Positions 51,928 to 60,277 of a stretch of 64,000 nt of DNA are shown one piece after another; within the stretch, counting starts at the first letter, position 1; each line of letters starts with the position of its first letter. The notes under the pieces are model-generated. The model did no database searches. It was not told the origin of the DNA and was given only the letters and a program-made list of their open reading frames with translations. Source of the stretch: CAZMNY01 sp964567745 (GTDB lineage: Bacteria; Planctomycetota; Planctomycetia; Pirellulales; Pirellulaceae); contig CAZMNY010000044.1 of assembly GCA_964567745.1 (NCBI GenBank), positions 1-64,000 on the forward strand, given 5' to 3'. The translations under genes were made by a program, and so were the position numbers.

Positions 51928-53367
51928 ATGACAGATATCCGCAACAACGAACGAACCCCCACAGATACCCTGCTGGAAGAAATTGCCGATTACGTTTTGT
52001 CGAGCGAGGCCGCCAGCGAGTCGGCGACCGACATCGCACGGTATTGCCTGATGGACAGCTTGGGGTGCGGTTTTCTGGCTCTGCAGTTTCCAGCTTGCAC
52101 CAAGATGCTCGGCCCTGTCGTGCCCGGCGCCGGCATGGCTGACGGCGGCGTGGTTCCCGGCACAAAGCACCGCCTGGATCCGGTCGCCGCCGCGTTCAAT
52201 ATCGGCTGCATGATTCGCTGGCTTGACTACAACGATACCTGGCTGGCTGAGGAATGGGGGCATCCGTCGGACAACCTGGGCGCCATCCTCGCTTGCGCCG
52301 ATTATCAGAGTCGCGTTCAAGGCGAGACGGTTACGGTGGCGGACATTCTGCAAGCGATGATCAAGGCCCACGAAATCCAAGGCGTGCTGGCTCTCAATCA
52401 TGCGTTCAATCGAGTTGGGCTCGATCATGTGCTCTTGGTTCGCATTGCCAGCACGGCGGTCGCGACCGCGATGTTGGGTGGCGATCGCGACCAAGTTGTC
52501 AACGCGCTTTCTCATGCGTGGATGGACGGCGGCGCCTTGAGAACGTATCGCCACGCTCCCAACACAGGATCGCGGAAAAGCTGGGCGGCCGGCGACGCAA
52601 CAAGTCGCGCGGTGCGACTGGCGTTGATCTCGTTGACGGGCGAGATGGGCGCGGCGACTGCGTTGACGGCGGAGAAGTGGGGGTTTCAAGATGTCTTGTA
52701 TCGGTCTCGCCCTATGACGCTCGCTAGACCGCTCGGAAACTACGTGATGGAGAATGTCCTCTTCAAGATTTCTTTCCCGGCGGAATTCCATGCACAAACC
52801 GCAGTCGAAGCGGCCATCGCGCTTCACCCCGATGTGCGCGACCGCATCGATGATATCAGCCTCATCGAGCTGACGACGCAAGAGTCCGCCGTTCGCATCA
52901 TTGATAAGACGGGACCGCTACACAATCCAGCCGACCGAGACCATTGCTTGCAGTATATGGTTGCAATTGGTTTGCTGTTCGGCAAACTCGAAGCCGAAGA
53001 TTACGAGGATGATGTGGCGGCTGATCCGCGCGTCGATCGACTTCGATCGCTCATGCAAGTCAAAGAGGACCCGCGGTTCACGCGTGACTATCTTGACGCC
53101 GAAAAACGCTCGATCGCAAACGCGGTGCAAGTCACATTTTCAAACGGCGAACGCACGGAAAAAATTAGCGTTGAATACCCAGTCGGTCATCGACGTCGAA
53201 GGGACGAAGGAATCCCCTTGTTGGTGAGCAAGTTTAGGAGCAACTTGGCAACTCGGTTTTCCGGCGCTCGATGCGAGGCCATCGCGCAGCTCTGCGGCGA
53301 CATGGAACAACTTCAAAAAACGCCCGCGAGAGAGTTCATGGACTTGATTGCTGATTCAGACGCTTAA
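51928..53367 (+). CDS. prpD: 2-methylcitrate dehydratase (MmgE/PrpD family)
   Basis: 479 residues from the ATG at 51928. PrpD features: IARYCLMDSLGCGFLALQFP, IGCMIRWLDYNDTWLAEEWG, HPSDNLGAILACADY, the MDGGALRTYRHAPNTGSRKSWAAGDA region and FHAQTAVEAAIALHPDVRDRIDDI. The enzyme dehydrates 2-methylcitrate to cis-2-methylaconitate. It starts about 80 bases after prpC. Together, prpBCD make a complete core methylcitrate cycle apart from propionyl-CoA activation (prpE) and the aconitase step, which could be done by housekeeping enzymes. Confidence 0.9.
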   Translation: MTDIRNNERTPTDTLLEEIADYVLSSEAASESATDIARYCLMDSLGCGFLALQFPACTKMLGPVVPGAGMADGGVVPGTKHRLDPVAAAFNIGCMIRWLDYNDTWLAEEWGHPSDNLGAILACADYQSRVQGETVTVADILQAMIKAHEIQGVLALNHAFNRVGLDHVLLVRIASTAVATAMLGGDRDQVVNALSHAWMDGGALRTYRHAPNTGSRKSWAAGDATSRAVRLALISLTGEMGAATALTAEKWGFQDVLYRSRPMTLARPLGNYVMENVLFKISFPAEFHAQTAVEAAIALHPDVRDRIDDISLIELTTQESAVRIIDKTGPLHNPADRDHCLQYMVAIGLLFGKLEAEDYEDDVAADPRVDRLRSLMQVKEDPRFTRDYLDAEKRSIANAVQVTFSNGERTEKISVEYPVGHRRRRDEGIPLLVSKFRSNLATRFSGARCEAIAQLCGDMEQLQKTPAREFMDLIADSDA

Positions 53368-53599
53368 TCTGAGTGCTCCAGCGAGTCCTTCCGGAGTTGC
53401 GTTCAATCCAAAACAGTGCCAGCCGTTACAATCGTCAATCCCAGCGCACGGCGAATTCAGCCATGTACTATGGCGACAATTGAAGGACATCGTTGGCGAA
53501 TCCGCGTCAAGAAACTCAGGTCGCATTCTTGCTCAAACGCCGGTTTTCTGTGTTAGACTGAAAGCTGGCTCATTTATCCACTTTAGCGTGGACGGTGTA

Positions 53600-53905
53600 A
53601 TGCAGCAGTTTCGAAACATGACTCCCATCGGCCTATTTGCCATCGTCGTCGTTGCCGCGGCGTTGCTTGCATTGTCGCCGCTCAGTAGCGGACCGCTCTT
53701 GGTCACTCTAGCGTGCATTGTCGTCGCCTTGTTGGCATTCCTTCTTTCGGCCAATCGCAAATTGCTCGCCTGCCCTCGTTGCGGCGCCAAGACGACTTCC
53801 ACCGCCTCGCCATGGTTTGGCATCGCTGAAGCCGTCGTCTGTCCCGTTTGCGGCTGGGACCACGATGGCAAAGGCCGCCGCACCATTCCCATTCGTCGAC
53901 GCTGA
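53600..53905 (+). CDS. Small membrane protein with zinc ribbon
   Basis: 101 residues from the ATG at 53600. Two membrane segments (PIGLFAIVVVAAALLALSPL and GPLLVTLACIVVALLAFLLS) are followed by a zinc-ribbon pattern (CPRCGAK ... CPVCGWD), the four-cysteine metal site, and a basic tail. The ribbon faces the cytoplasm if the first segment is a signal anchor. Function unknown; no neighbour is clearly linked. Confidence 0.65.
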   Translation: MQQFRNMTPIGLFAIVVVAAALLALSPLSSGPLLVTLACIVVALLAFLLSANRKLLACPRCGAKTTSTASPWFGIAEAVVCPVCGWDHDGKGRRTIPIRRR

Positions 53906-53932
53906 TGCTCTCACTGAGTAAACGACGAACGC

Positions 53933-54469
53933 TTAAGCCTGTCCCGCGCCGCTTTCTAATTTCTGCTTGAGGCTCTCGAGCTCGTTCGTGACCGCTTTGC
54001 AACCCTGCTTGTTCATCAACCAGCCGAACAAGAAGAACATGACTTTGACGAAGCCCTTTCCGCTGACCGTAGATTCCTGAGTCACGCGAGTGCGGCCGCC
54101 GTTCAAATCCTCGAATCGGTATTCGGCCTCGATGTCGAACGACTTTCCGGTCAAGCTGATCGCGGACACGGTCGGTGGATTCCAGCGAGTGACGACGCCA
54201 TCGAAATCCATGCGGCGACCGTTCTCTTCCGTAACACAAAGAAACGTCGTACCGACGCCGTTCTTATCCTCGATGAGCTTGTCCTCAACGACGGTCAAAC
54301 TCCACTCGGCAACTTTCTCGTTGGTGTATTGAAAGACTTCGTCGATCGGGCGGTCGATCTCGACGCTGGCCAGGCTGTGCATGACATCCTCGTCTGCGGG
54401 AATGGTAGAACTCGAATTGGCTTGGTCTGCCACCAGGTATAACCCGGGGCCGACGAGGAAGAGGACCAT
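53933..54469 (-). CDS. SRPBCC-family protein with membrane anchor
   Basis: 178 residues from the ATG at 54469 (ATG at 54502 adds 11). A hydrophobic N-terminal anchor (MVLFLVGPGLYLVADQ) precedes an SRPBCC/START-like fold: HSLASVEIDRPIDEVFQYTN, GVGTTFLCVTEENGRRMDFD and GGRTRVTQESTV. This domain binds small hydrophobic ligands in many families. The C-terminal helix ends in KQKLESGAGQA. No functional partner is apparent. Confidence 0.75.
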   Translation of the reverse strand: MVLFLVGPGLYLVADQANSSSTIPADEDVMHSLASVEIDRPIDEVFQYTNEKVAEWSLTVVEDKLIEDKNGVGTTFLCVTEENGRRMDFDGVVTRWNPPTVSAISLTGKSFDIEAEYRFEDLNGGRTRVTQESTVSGKGFVKVMFFLFGWLMNKQGCKAVTNELESLKQKLESGAGQA

Positions 54470-54840
54470 CGGCGCCGGTGGAAGCTGACGCCAATGTATC
54501 AAAGTCGAAACGGCGTGAACAATCTAAGAACATTCGCGACGACTTACGTTGCCCGACGGCGCGCAACATACAAGCCCGGGGAGGCTCGGCGGATTTTCAG
54601 GAAGAAGTATTCATCGTCGCGATTTCCGTCGCTGGGTCGCTCGCCTTCTTCTTCGTGCCTTCCCGTGCTTTTCGTGGCCTTCTTTTGACAGGCGCCTATT
54701 GGCAGCCTCGCCTGCGGCAACGGGTTAAGCGAATCGATCTATCGATGGCCAAAAAACGTGGCCCCGCAAATACCGGATGAACCATTCTTAACGCCCCGAA
54801 GAGCAATACCGTTAACCGCAATTGCATGAAAGGGCGAAAC
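54470..54840. other. Intergenic region with a REP-like copy
   Basis: About 370 bases. It contains CTTCTTCGTGCCTTCCCGTG-type filler and a REP-like copy at 54706-54731; no gene is visible. Confidence 0.55.
54706..54731 (-). repeat. REP-like element, single copy
   Basis: CCTCGCCTGCGGCAACGGGT then TAAGCG. It matches the inverted element in the 105-bp array with three changes. Confidence 0.65.
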
Positions 54841-54845
54841 AAAAA

Positions 54846-54873
54846 AAGCCCTGCGAAATGGGCCGCAGGGCTT
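54846..54873 (-). terminator. Intrinsic terminator of the transglutaminase-like gene
   Basis: AAGCCCTGCG (54846-54855) pairs with CGCAGGGCTT (54864-54873). Read on the minus strand the hairpin is followed by a run of T, as expected for the gene ending at 54914. Confidence 0.75.
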
Positions 54874-54913
54874 TTGTCCGTTAGCGCCTCTTCAGCCGAA
54901 GATGGCTACGTTG

Positions 54914-56119
54914 TTATTCACCGCTGGTTGCGGCGGTTTCGGTTGTCGTCTCAGTCGACTCGGTCGCTGTTGTCGAGCTTTCCGTTTCGGCTGTCTCTTC
55001 AGCAACGGGTGCTGGCGGAAACTGTTGCGTCGGCAGCATCGAGTCGGCGAATTCTTCACCAGCCAATGTGACCGCGTCCTCGCGAAGCGGGTTGATGTTT
55101 AACCAGCTCATTCGAGTTTCCTTGGGAACGGAATCTCGCCAAATCGACATGACCGATGCGACGTCGACATGCGGGCTGCCGCGTTTGTTGCCGTCTTGGC
55201 CGCCTTGAACTGGAGCGAGTTGCGCCCAGAGGATGTCGACTTGATTGCTGTCGTTGTAGAAGAATCCACCCGTGATGCGGCCAGCGTTGTCCAAGTGCAA
55301 TCGATAGTGCATGTACAACTGCTTAGCAAGACGCGGACCCTTGTTCATTTCCTGCTTGGTGCTTTGGGCGTAGGTGAAATTCATCGTGACGTCGACGGCG
55401 TTGGCACCATAGGGCCGCGAGGTCGCCTTGTACGAGTAGATTGGGTAGTTCCAGACTTCTTTTCCCAACGTCGAGTCCATGGCGACCGGGTGCTTGCCTC
55501 GACCGAGCCAATTCGTAAGCACAACATGGAACGTGGCGGGGTCGATGCCGTAGCCGGCGCCTCCGAGGAACTCGATGTCTTGGTACATGTAGACTTCAGC
55601 GAGCAAACCTTTGATGTCAGCTGGCGTGAACGTGACGCCGTTGCGCACGACATTATTGACAGGTTCGGCGTGTCGCATTGCAGCGGCTGTCCAGCCGTTA
55701 CAGTGGCCGTGCCAATGAGGCGTGCCCATTCTCGTTCGCGTGACGCGGCGGCGGAACAGGCCCGTGGTGACCTTTTTGATGGGCTCCTGATAGGCCGTCG
55801 TGTCCCAACGCTCCCAAGCGCTTGCTTGGCCGCCGGTGCGAAACGCCGCATCGTACTTTTTCAGCGAACGGAAAGTCCCGCCTTGTCGGTCGGGATAATC
55901 ATGTCCCGAATAAGGAATCCTCGACTCATCCACTTTGCCTTCGAGCGGAAGCTTTGAAAAATTCCACTCAAGTTTTTCGCCCCACCATTTTTCAAACGCT
56001 TTGTCCTGCTCTTCATACTCAGTGAGTTCTTCGGCAAACAGACGGTTTGTCGCGAGCGGTGAAAAAGGTGTGAAAAGGAAGAAAGCTGCTACTGCCAATA
56101 CCGAACCAATGCGCTTCAT
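54914..56119 (-). CDS. Exported transglutaminase elicitor-like protein
   Basis: 401 residues from the ATG at 56119, preceded by GAGAGGAA and followed by a signal peptide (residues 1-29, LFAEE cleavage). The TGase_elicitor-type catalytic cysteine is in WHGHCNGWTAAAMRHAEP (C at about 140), with a histidine in the TFHVVLTNWLG block and an aspartate/asparagine region GKEVWNYPIYSYK. This family was named from Phytophthora transglutaminase elicitors and is also found in bacteria. It would crosslink or process extracellular proteins. The tail (residues 370-401) is Thr/Glu-rich and repetitive. Substrate and calcium dependence are unknown. Confidence 0.72.
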   Translation of the reverse strand: MKRIGSVLAVAAFFLFTPFSPLATNRLFAEELTEYEEQDKAFEKWWGEKLEWNFSKLPLEGKVDESRIPYSGHDYPDRQGGTFRSLKKYDAAFRTGGQASAWERWDTTAYQEPIKKVTTGLFRRRVTRTRMGTPHWHGHCNGWTAAAMRHAEPVNNVVRNGVTFTPADIKGLLAEVYMYQDIEFLGGAGYGIDPATFHVVLTNWLGRGKHPVAMDSTLGKEVWNYPIYSYKATSRPYGANAVDVTMNFTYAQSTKQEMNKGPRLAKQLYMHYRLHLDNAGRITGGFFYNDSNQVDILWAQLAPVQGGQDGNKRGSPHVDVASVMSIWRDSVPKETRMSWLNINPLREDAVTLAGEEFADSMLPTQQFPPAPVAEETAETESSTTATESTETTTETAATSGE

Positions 56120-56124
56120 CGTGA

Positions 56125-56132
56125 TTCCTCTC
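56125..56132 (-). promoter_or_regulatory. Ribosome binding site of the transglutaminase-like gene
   Basis: GAGAGGAA on the minus strand, five bases before the ATG at 56119. It supports this start over the longer frame to 56227. Confidence 0.6.
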
Positions 56133-56402
56133 TCGGGCGATTCATATGCTTCGAGATAAATACGCTCCGCGTTCCATGACATCAATCCGTTATTGTGCGG
56201 CCTGCGGCTCGTGCCCCGAAATGCCACTTAGGAACGTATCATCTTTTTTAAAAAGGGGCCTTGAATTTGTTCGCAAAAAAACGAAACGAAACGGCAGTCT
56301 GGCTCGAGGTTTTTTTCTCGCGCCGCGCTATTCCGATTCGGCTGCAAAATCGCGACTTGGCAATAAGCCGATTCGCCAAAACCGATTTAATCGATTCGAC
56401 TA

Positions 56403-57020
56403 CTACCTTGGCTCGCGCCCGGCTTCTGCGTCGAGAGTGTCCGCCGACGTTTCGGTCGCTTGCGAGCTTGCGGCGTTCGGATCGCCGAGCGGCAAGTCGG
56501 CAGAATGAACGCGGCGGACTAGAGAGAGTCCTTTGAGACCGAGCCAGGCCAATGCCTCGGCAAAAGCGAGAAGCACAATCGTTGTGACAATCATGAACGT
56601 CATTGAAGCGGCGGCGAGAAACGCCCAGCCGCCCGCGCCGAGATTGTTCAGCGGCAACGGCACCAGGACCGCCCGCAGCGCCGCGAGGTAGGCGGCGAGA
56701 GGAACCATCACGAGCATGATGGATGAGAGATTGAAACGCGAGACGCGTTCCTTGCCCTCGAGCGTCTTGAGTCCGAACGCGACCAGCACGCCCATAACAA
56801 CGAATGCGCCGACGACCACGGCCGAAAACGTCGCGACGAGGGGGAGCCGCGTCGATTCGCGCAACGCCACGGCCCAAATCAGCAGATAAATCGGTGTGAA
56901 CGTCAGCGCCAACAAGCGGAACCAGATGGCCGTCGGCTTGACTTGGTCTGCTCTTGGGTCCCCCACCGCTCGCCCTCCCAAAATCGTTACAATTGGCCAA
57001 CGGCGCGCTCGACCGATCAT
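56403..57020 (-). CDS. Membrane protein of unknown function
   Basis: 205 residues from the ATG at 57020, chosen because the upstream part has no signal and overlaps the symporter start. Four membrane segments are predictable (LLALTFTPIYLLIWAVAL, LVATFSAVVVGAFVVMGVLV, MLVMVPLAAYLAALRAVLVP, WAFLAAASMTFMIVTTIVLL). The C-terminus is polar. It is divergent from the sodium:solute symporter. Family not recognised. Confidence 0.6.
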   Translation of the reverse strand: MIGRARRWPIVTILGGRAVGDPRADQVKPTAIWFRLLALTFTPIYLLIWAVALRESTRLPLVATFSAVVVGAFVVMGVLVAFGLKTLEGKERVSRFNLSSIMLVMVPLAAYLAALRAVLVPLPLNNLGAGGWAFLAAASMTFMIVTTIVLLAFAEALAWLGLKGLSLVRRVHSADLPLGDPNAASSQATETSADTLDAEAGREPR

Positions 57021-57092
57021 ACTGCGGGCCAAAACACCGAGTTGCGGCCGACATGCATCGACCGCACGCCATTCGCCTAACGACAGCTTAGA

Positions 57093-58694
57093 ATGAACGA
57101 AGCCGCACAAGAAGCGCTGACCCAAACGAATTTCGGCGTCGTCGACACCGTCATCGTTGTCGCCTACCTACTCATCTCGCTCGCTATCGGGCTCGTCGTC
57201 AACCGCTACACCGGTTCGATGGAGAACTACATCGGCGCCGGCCGCAAACTGGGTGTCTGGCTCGGCATCGCCACGATGACCGGCACGGAACTCGGGTTAG
57301 TCACCGTGATGTACTCGGCGCAGAAAGGCTTCACAGGTGGATTCGCCGCGTTTCACATGGCGGTTATCGCCGGCGTTGGAACGCTGTTCGTCGGATTAAC
57401 CGGATTTGTCGTTGGGCCGCTCAGACGCATGGAAGTGCTGACGATTCCAGAGTTCTACGAAAAGCGTTTCGACAAACGCATCCGAATTCTCGGCGGCGTC
57501 ATGCTGGTCTTGGCCGGCGTTTTGAACATGGGCCTGTTTCTCAAGACCGGCTCGATATTTATCGTCGGCGTAACCGGACTCGCCAGCGAAGGGCAGGCAT
57601 TGATGTGGGTCATGATCGGCCTCCTGACGTTGGTGCTGGCTTACACAACGCTCGGCGGAATGATCTCAGTTGTGCTCACCGATTACATTCAATTCGTCGT
57701 GCTCGCGTTCGGCTTGCTCGCGGCGACGTGCATCGCCCTTTGGTCGCTCGGCTGGCGCCATATTTTTGACACCGTGCATCGAGAACTCGGCGCAGCGGGG
57801 TTCGACCCAACGATCGAAGGCGGCGGGTTTGGTTGGGAGTACATTTGTTGGATGGTTATCACCGCCGGTCTAATCGGCAGCGCCGTCTGGCCGACCGCCG
57901 TTGCTCGCGCGTTGGCCATGGAAAGCGAACGCGCCGTCCGACGTCAGTATTGTTGGTCTTCCATATCGTTCGCCGTGCGATTCATCATCCCCTATTTCTG
58001 GGGCATCTGCGCCCTCGTCTATATCACCTCCTCCGCAGGCGGTGCCGATCTCAAGGCGATCTTTTTTCCAGTCGAGGGCGAACCGGTTTTGGACAACCTC
58101 TACGCCACGCCTCTGTTCATCGGACGCTTGTTGCCGCCCGTGCTGCTGGGCGTGGTCACCGCCGGCATGATCGCCGCCTTCATGTCGACTCACGACTCCT
58201 ATTTCCTCACATGGAGCGCTGTCATCACGCAAGACATCGTGGCGCCGCTTCGCAACAACGAAATGACGACGGCCCAGCGAGTTGGACTCACGCGGATCCT
58301 CATCGTGTTGCTTGGCGGTTACGTCCTGTACTGGGGTCTCTTCTATAAGGGCGGTGAGGATATTTGGGACTACATGGCCGTCACCGGAGGAATCTACTTC
58401 ACCGGAGCTTTCGTCGTCCTCGTCCTTGGAATCTACTGGAGCAAGACCAGCTCGATGGGAGCGCTGCTCGGATTGCTTTCCGGCCTGTTCATGCTGCTGG
58501 GCCTCGAGCCGATCCAAGTTGCCGTCGGCCTGAAATACGTGGACAAGGCGGGCGCGACGATCGAGATTCTGACGAGCCCGCAAATCGGTTTACTGACCGT
58601 CGCCGCAGCAGCGGTGCTCACCGTGATCGGATCACTTCTGTTTCCCGATCCTCCCAAAAGCGAGAAACTCAAAATGACGGAGGCGAACGCATGA
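57093..58694 (+). CDS. Sodium:solute symporter family protein
   Basis: 533 residues with about 12-13 membrane segments. The SSF pattern includes NYIGAGRKLGVWLGIATMTGTELGLVTVMYSAQKGFTGGFAAFHMAV and the segment LAYTTLGGMISVVLTDYIQF, and HDSYFLTWSAVITQDIV. Sodium-coupled uptake of an organic solute (carboxylate, sugar or vitamin) is expected; the substrate cannot be read. Its TGA overlaps the ATG of the 54-residue gene by four bases. Confidence 0.87.
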   Translation: MNEAAQEALTQTNFGVVDTVIVVAYLLISLAIGLVVNRYTGSMENYIGAGRKLGVWLGIATMTGTELGLVTVMYSAQKGFTGGFAAFHMAVIAGVGTLFVGLTGFVVGPLRRMEVLTIPEFYEKRFDKRIRILGGVMLVLAGVLNMGLFLKTGSIFIVGVTGLASEGQALMWVMIGLLTLVLAYTTLGGMISVVLTDYIQFVVLAFGLLAATCIALWSLGWRHIFDTVHRELGAAGFDPTIEGGGFGWEYICWMVITAGLIGSAVWPTAVARALAMESERAVRRQYCWSSISFAVRFIIPYFWGICALVYITSSAGGADLKAIFFPVEGEPVLDNLYATPLFIGRLLPPVLLGVVTAGMIAAFMSTHDSYFLTWSAVITQDIVAPLRNNEMTTAQRVGLTRILIVLLGGYVLYWGLFYKGGEDIWDYMAVTGGIYFTGAFVVLVLGIYWSKTSSMGALLGLLSGLFMLLGLEPIQVAVGLKYVDKAGATIEILTSPQIGLLTVAAAAVLTVIGSLLFPDPPKSEKLKMTEANA

Positions 58695-58855
58695 ATTGGG
58701 AGACCATTTGGCAAGTCGTGTTTATCGGGATCCTGCTCGCCTTCGCACTCATGGCCGTCCTTGTCACCGTGCTCGGCGCCATGGATGTTCGCCAACTCAT
58801 TACACGACTTCGCGACGCGGAGACAGCAAGAAAACATGACAACGAGCGGGAATAG
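58691..58855 (+). CDS. Small single-span membrane protein coupled to the symporter
   Basis: 54 residues (MNWETIWQVVFIGILLAFAL is the start and first part of a single hydrophobic span), with a charged C-terminus (LRDAETARKHDNERE). The ATG at 58691 overlaps the stop of the symporter (ATGA). Small membrane proteins coded directly after SSF transporters exist (for example YjcH beside ActP) but are of different size and sequence. It is a probable subunit or regulator of the symporter. Confidence 0.6.
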   Translation: MNWETIWQVVFIGILLAFALMAVLVTVLGAMDVRQLITRLRDAETARKHDNERE

Positions 58856-58884
58856 AATTGAGGCGTCGCCGATCATTTGCCGAG

Positions 58885-59670
58885 TCACGCATCCGGATCA
58901 GCTGGGCCCGTAGCGGGCGGCCCGTCTTCCGTGAGCAGATCGACCGACGGTGTGCTCGACTCGTTCAAGATGACGATATCGTCGTTGTCCTCGGCGGCAG
59001 CGGCCGCTACCGGATCACCCGACTCCGAATGAAGCCGCTTCGCCGTGACATAACGAGCCACCTTGGGATCAAGCTGCGGCGTCTCGCTTAAGTTGTCAAA
59101 CTCGATTCCCTCCTTGATCGCCTGCTCGTCTCGCGCACGATCCGCCATCGCGCGGCAGACTCGATTGATCCGATAGGCGATAAAGACAAAGAGAATTGGC
59201 AACACAACAAAAACGATGCCGAGCGAGAAAGTCGTCCATGAATCAGAATCGAAAATGAAACTGAGCCCGGCAGGTGCCATCAGAACAGACGCCAGCAAGC
59301 CGACGACGGAAAGATAGCCCAGCGGCAAGTGAACGGTCAGAAACAAAGTTCGGTGCAGCCCGTTTTCAACGCCCGCTTTCGACAGCATCCTCAGTCCGAT
59401 CACCCACCAAATGATCACGATCGAGGAGACAATGAAGGCAAGCACCATCCGCGTTTCCCAGCGTGGTTGTGCAATAGCCAGTACGGTGCCAACCCCGACT
59501 TGCAGAAGAATCGCCAATGAGATCAAGTCCGCGATACGGAATCGACTGCGCACCTGGAAAAGCAATGTGCGTTCGTTGAGCGGAGCGAATACGGCCAGTC
59601 CCCCGAGCCAGCTGGCGCCGCCGGCGATCGTCAAGAAACAAAGTCCGCTCATGATCGCTTCAAAAATCAT
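58885..59670 (-). CDS. Multi-span membrane protein of unknown function
   Basis: 261 residues from the ATG at 59670. Five membrane segments are visible, beginning FLTIAGGASWLGGLAVFAPL and including LAFIVSSIVIIWWVIGLRML and GIVFVVLPILFVFIAYRINR. The C-terminus is acidic and likely cytoplasmic. It may be cotranscribed with the small gene at 59660-59980, since their ends overlap by about ten bases. Family not recognised. Confidence 0.65.
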   Translation of the reverse strand: MIFEAIMSGLCFLTIAGGASWLGGLAVFAPLNERTLLFQVRSRFRIADLISLAILLQVGVGTVLAIAQPRWETRMVLAFIVSSIVIIWWVIGLRMLSKAGVENGLHRTLFLTVHLPLGYLSVVGLLASVLMAPAGLSFIFDSDSWTTFSLGIVFVVLPILFVFIAYRINRVCRAMADRARDEQAIKEGIEFDNLSETPQLDPKVARYVTAKRLHSESGDPVAAAAAEDNDDIVILNESSTPSVDLLTEDGPPATGPADPDA

Positions 59671-59980
59671 CGGCTCCCGCTCCTTCACTCGCAACGTCGC
59701 GGGTCTTTCGTTTTAAGAGAAAGACGACTGCCGAGCCGATTCCCGAAAATCGATACTCGCTATCGATATAGCGTTCGATGACGTAAAAGGCGAAGTAGTA
59801 AGATCGGGCGAAGCACCAAACCGTCACGGCGAGCAGGAACGCGAGCTTCAACGAAGGATGCTCAAGCAGAATCAGAGTCGAGGCGACAACGCCGCTGATG
59901 AGAAACAATAGTCCTTTGAATATCAACCACCGTTTGGATTTGATATCGCCAAAGAGCGCTGCCGCGTTGCTGCCATTCAT
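59660..59980 (-). CDS. Small membrane protein overlapping the next gene
   Basis: 106 residues from the ATG at 59980. Two or three membrane segments (WLIFKGLLFLISGVVASTLILL, LKLAFLLAVTVWCFARSYYFAFYVI) and a C-terminal KRKTRDVASEGAGADDF. It overlaps the start of the following gene by eleven bases, so both products are coupled. Family not recognised. Confidence 0.6.
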   Translation of the reverse strand: MNGSNAAALFGDIKSKRWLIFKGLLFLISGVVASTLILLEHPSLKLAFLLAVTVWCFARSYYFAFYVIERYIDSEYRFSGIGSAVVFLLKRKTRDVASEGAGADDF

Positions 59981-60277
59981 CGCACGTTCTCCGTCGGCAC
60001 CTAGCGTCCAGAAAGACCACGTCTCTAAACCGTTTCTCCAAAGCCGCCTCGCTATACGTAGCATATCGAGTGCAAGCGCGGAGCTTCAAGATCGTATGGG
60101 AATGCGACGCGACCGATTTAGCGATGGAAGTCAGTAGAGCGCAGGTTTGCGCCCGATAGCTATCGCCCTCCAGTGCGTAGCCATTTGCGACTGAATGCGC
60201 ATCGACGGTCGGCTTGATGAGCTGAGTCGATTGGTAGTTCACCACGGTCTGGCGACCGTATCTACGTCAAGAACTTG

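Noticed and set aside
51796..52881. Minus-strand 361-residue open frame
   Set aside because: Entirely antisense to prpC and prpD, whose family assignments are firm.
57870..58583. Minus-strand 237-residue histidine- and glutamate-rich frame
   Set aside because: Antisense shadow of the symporter; no hydrophobic or domain structure.
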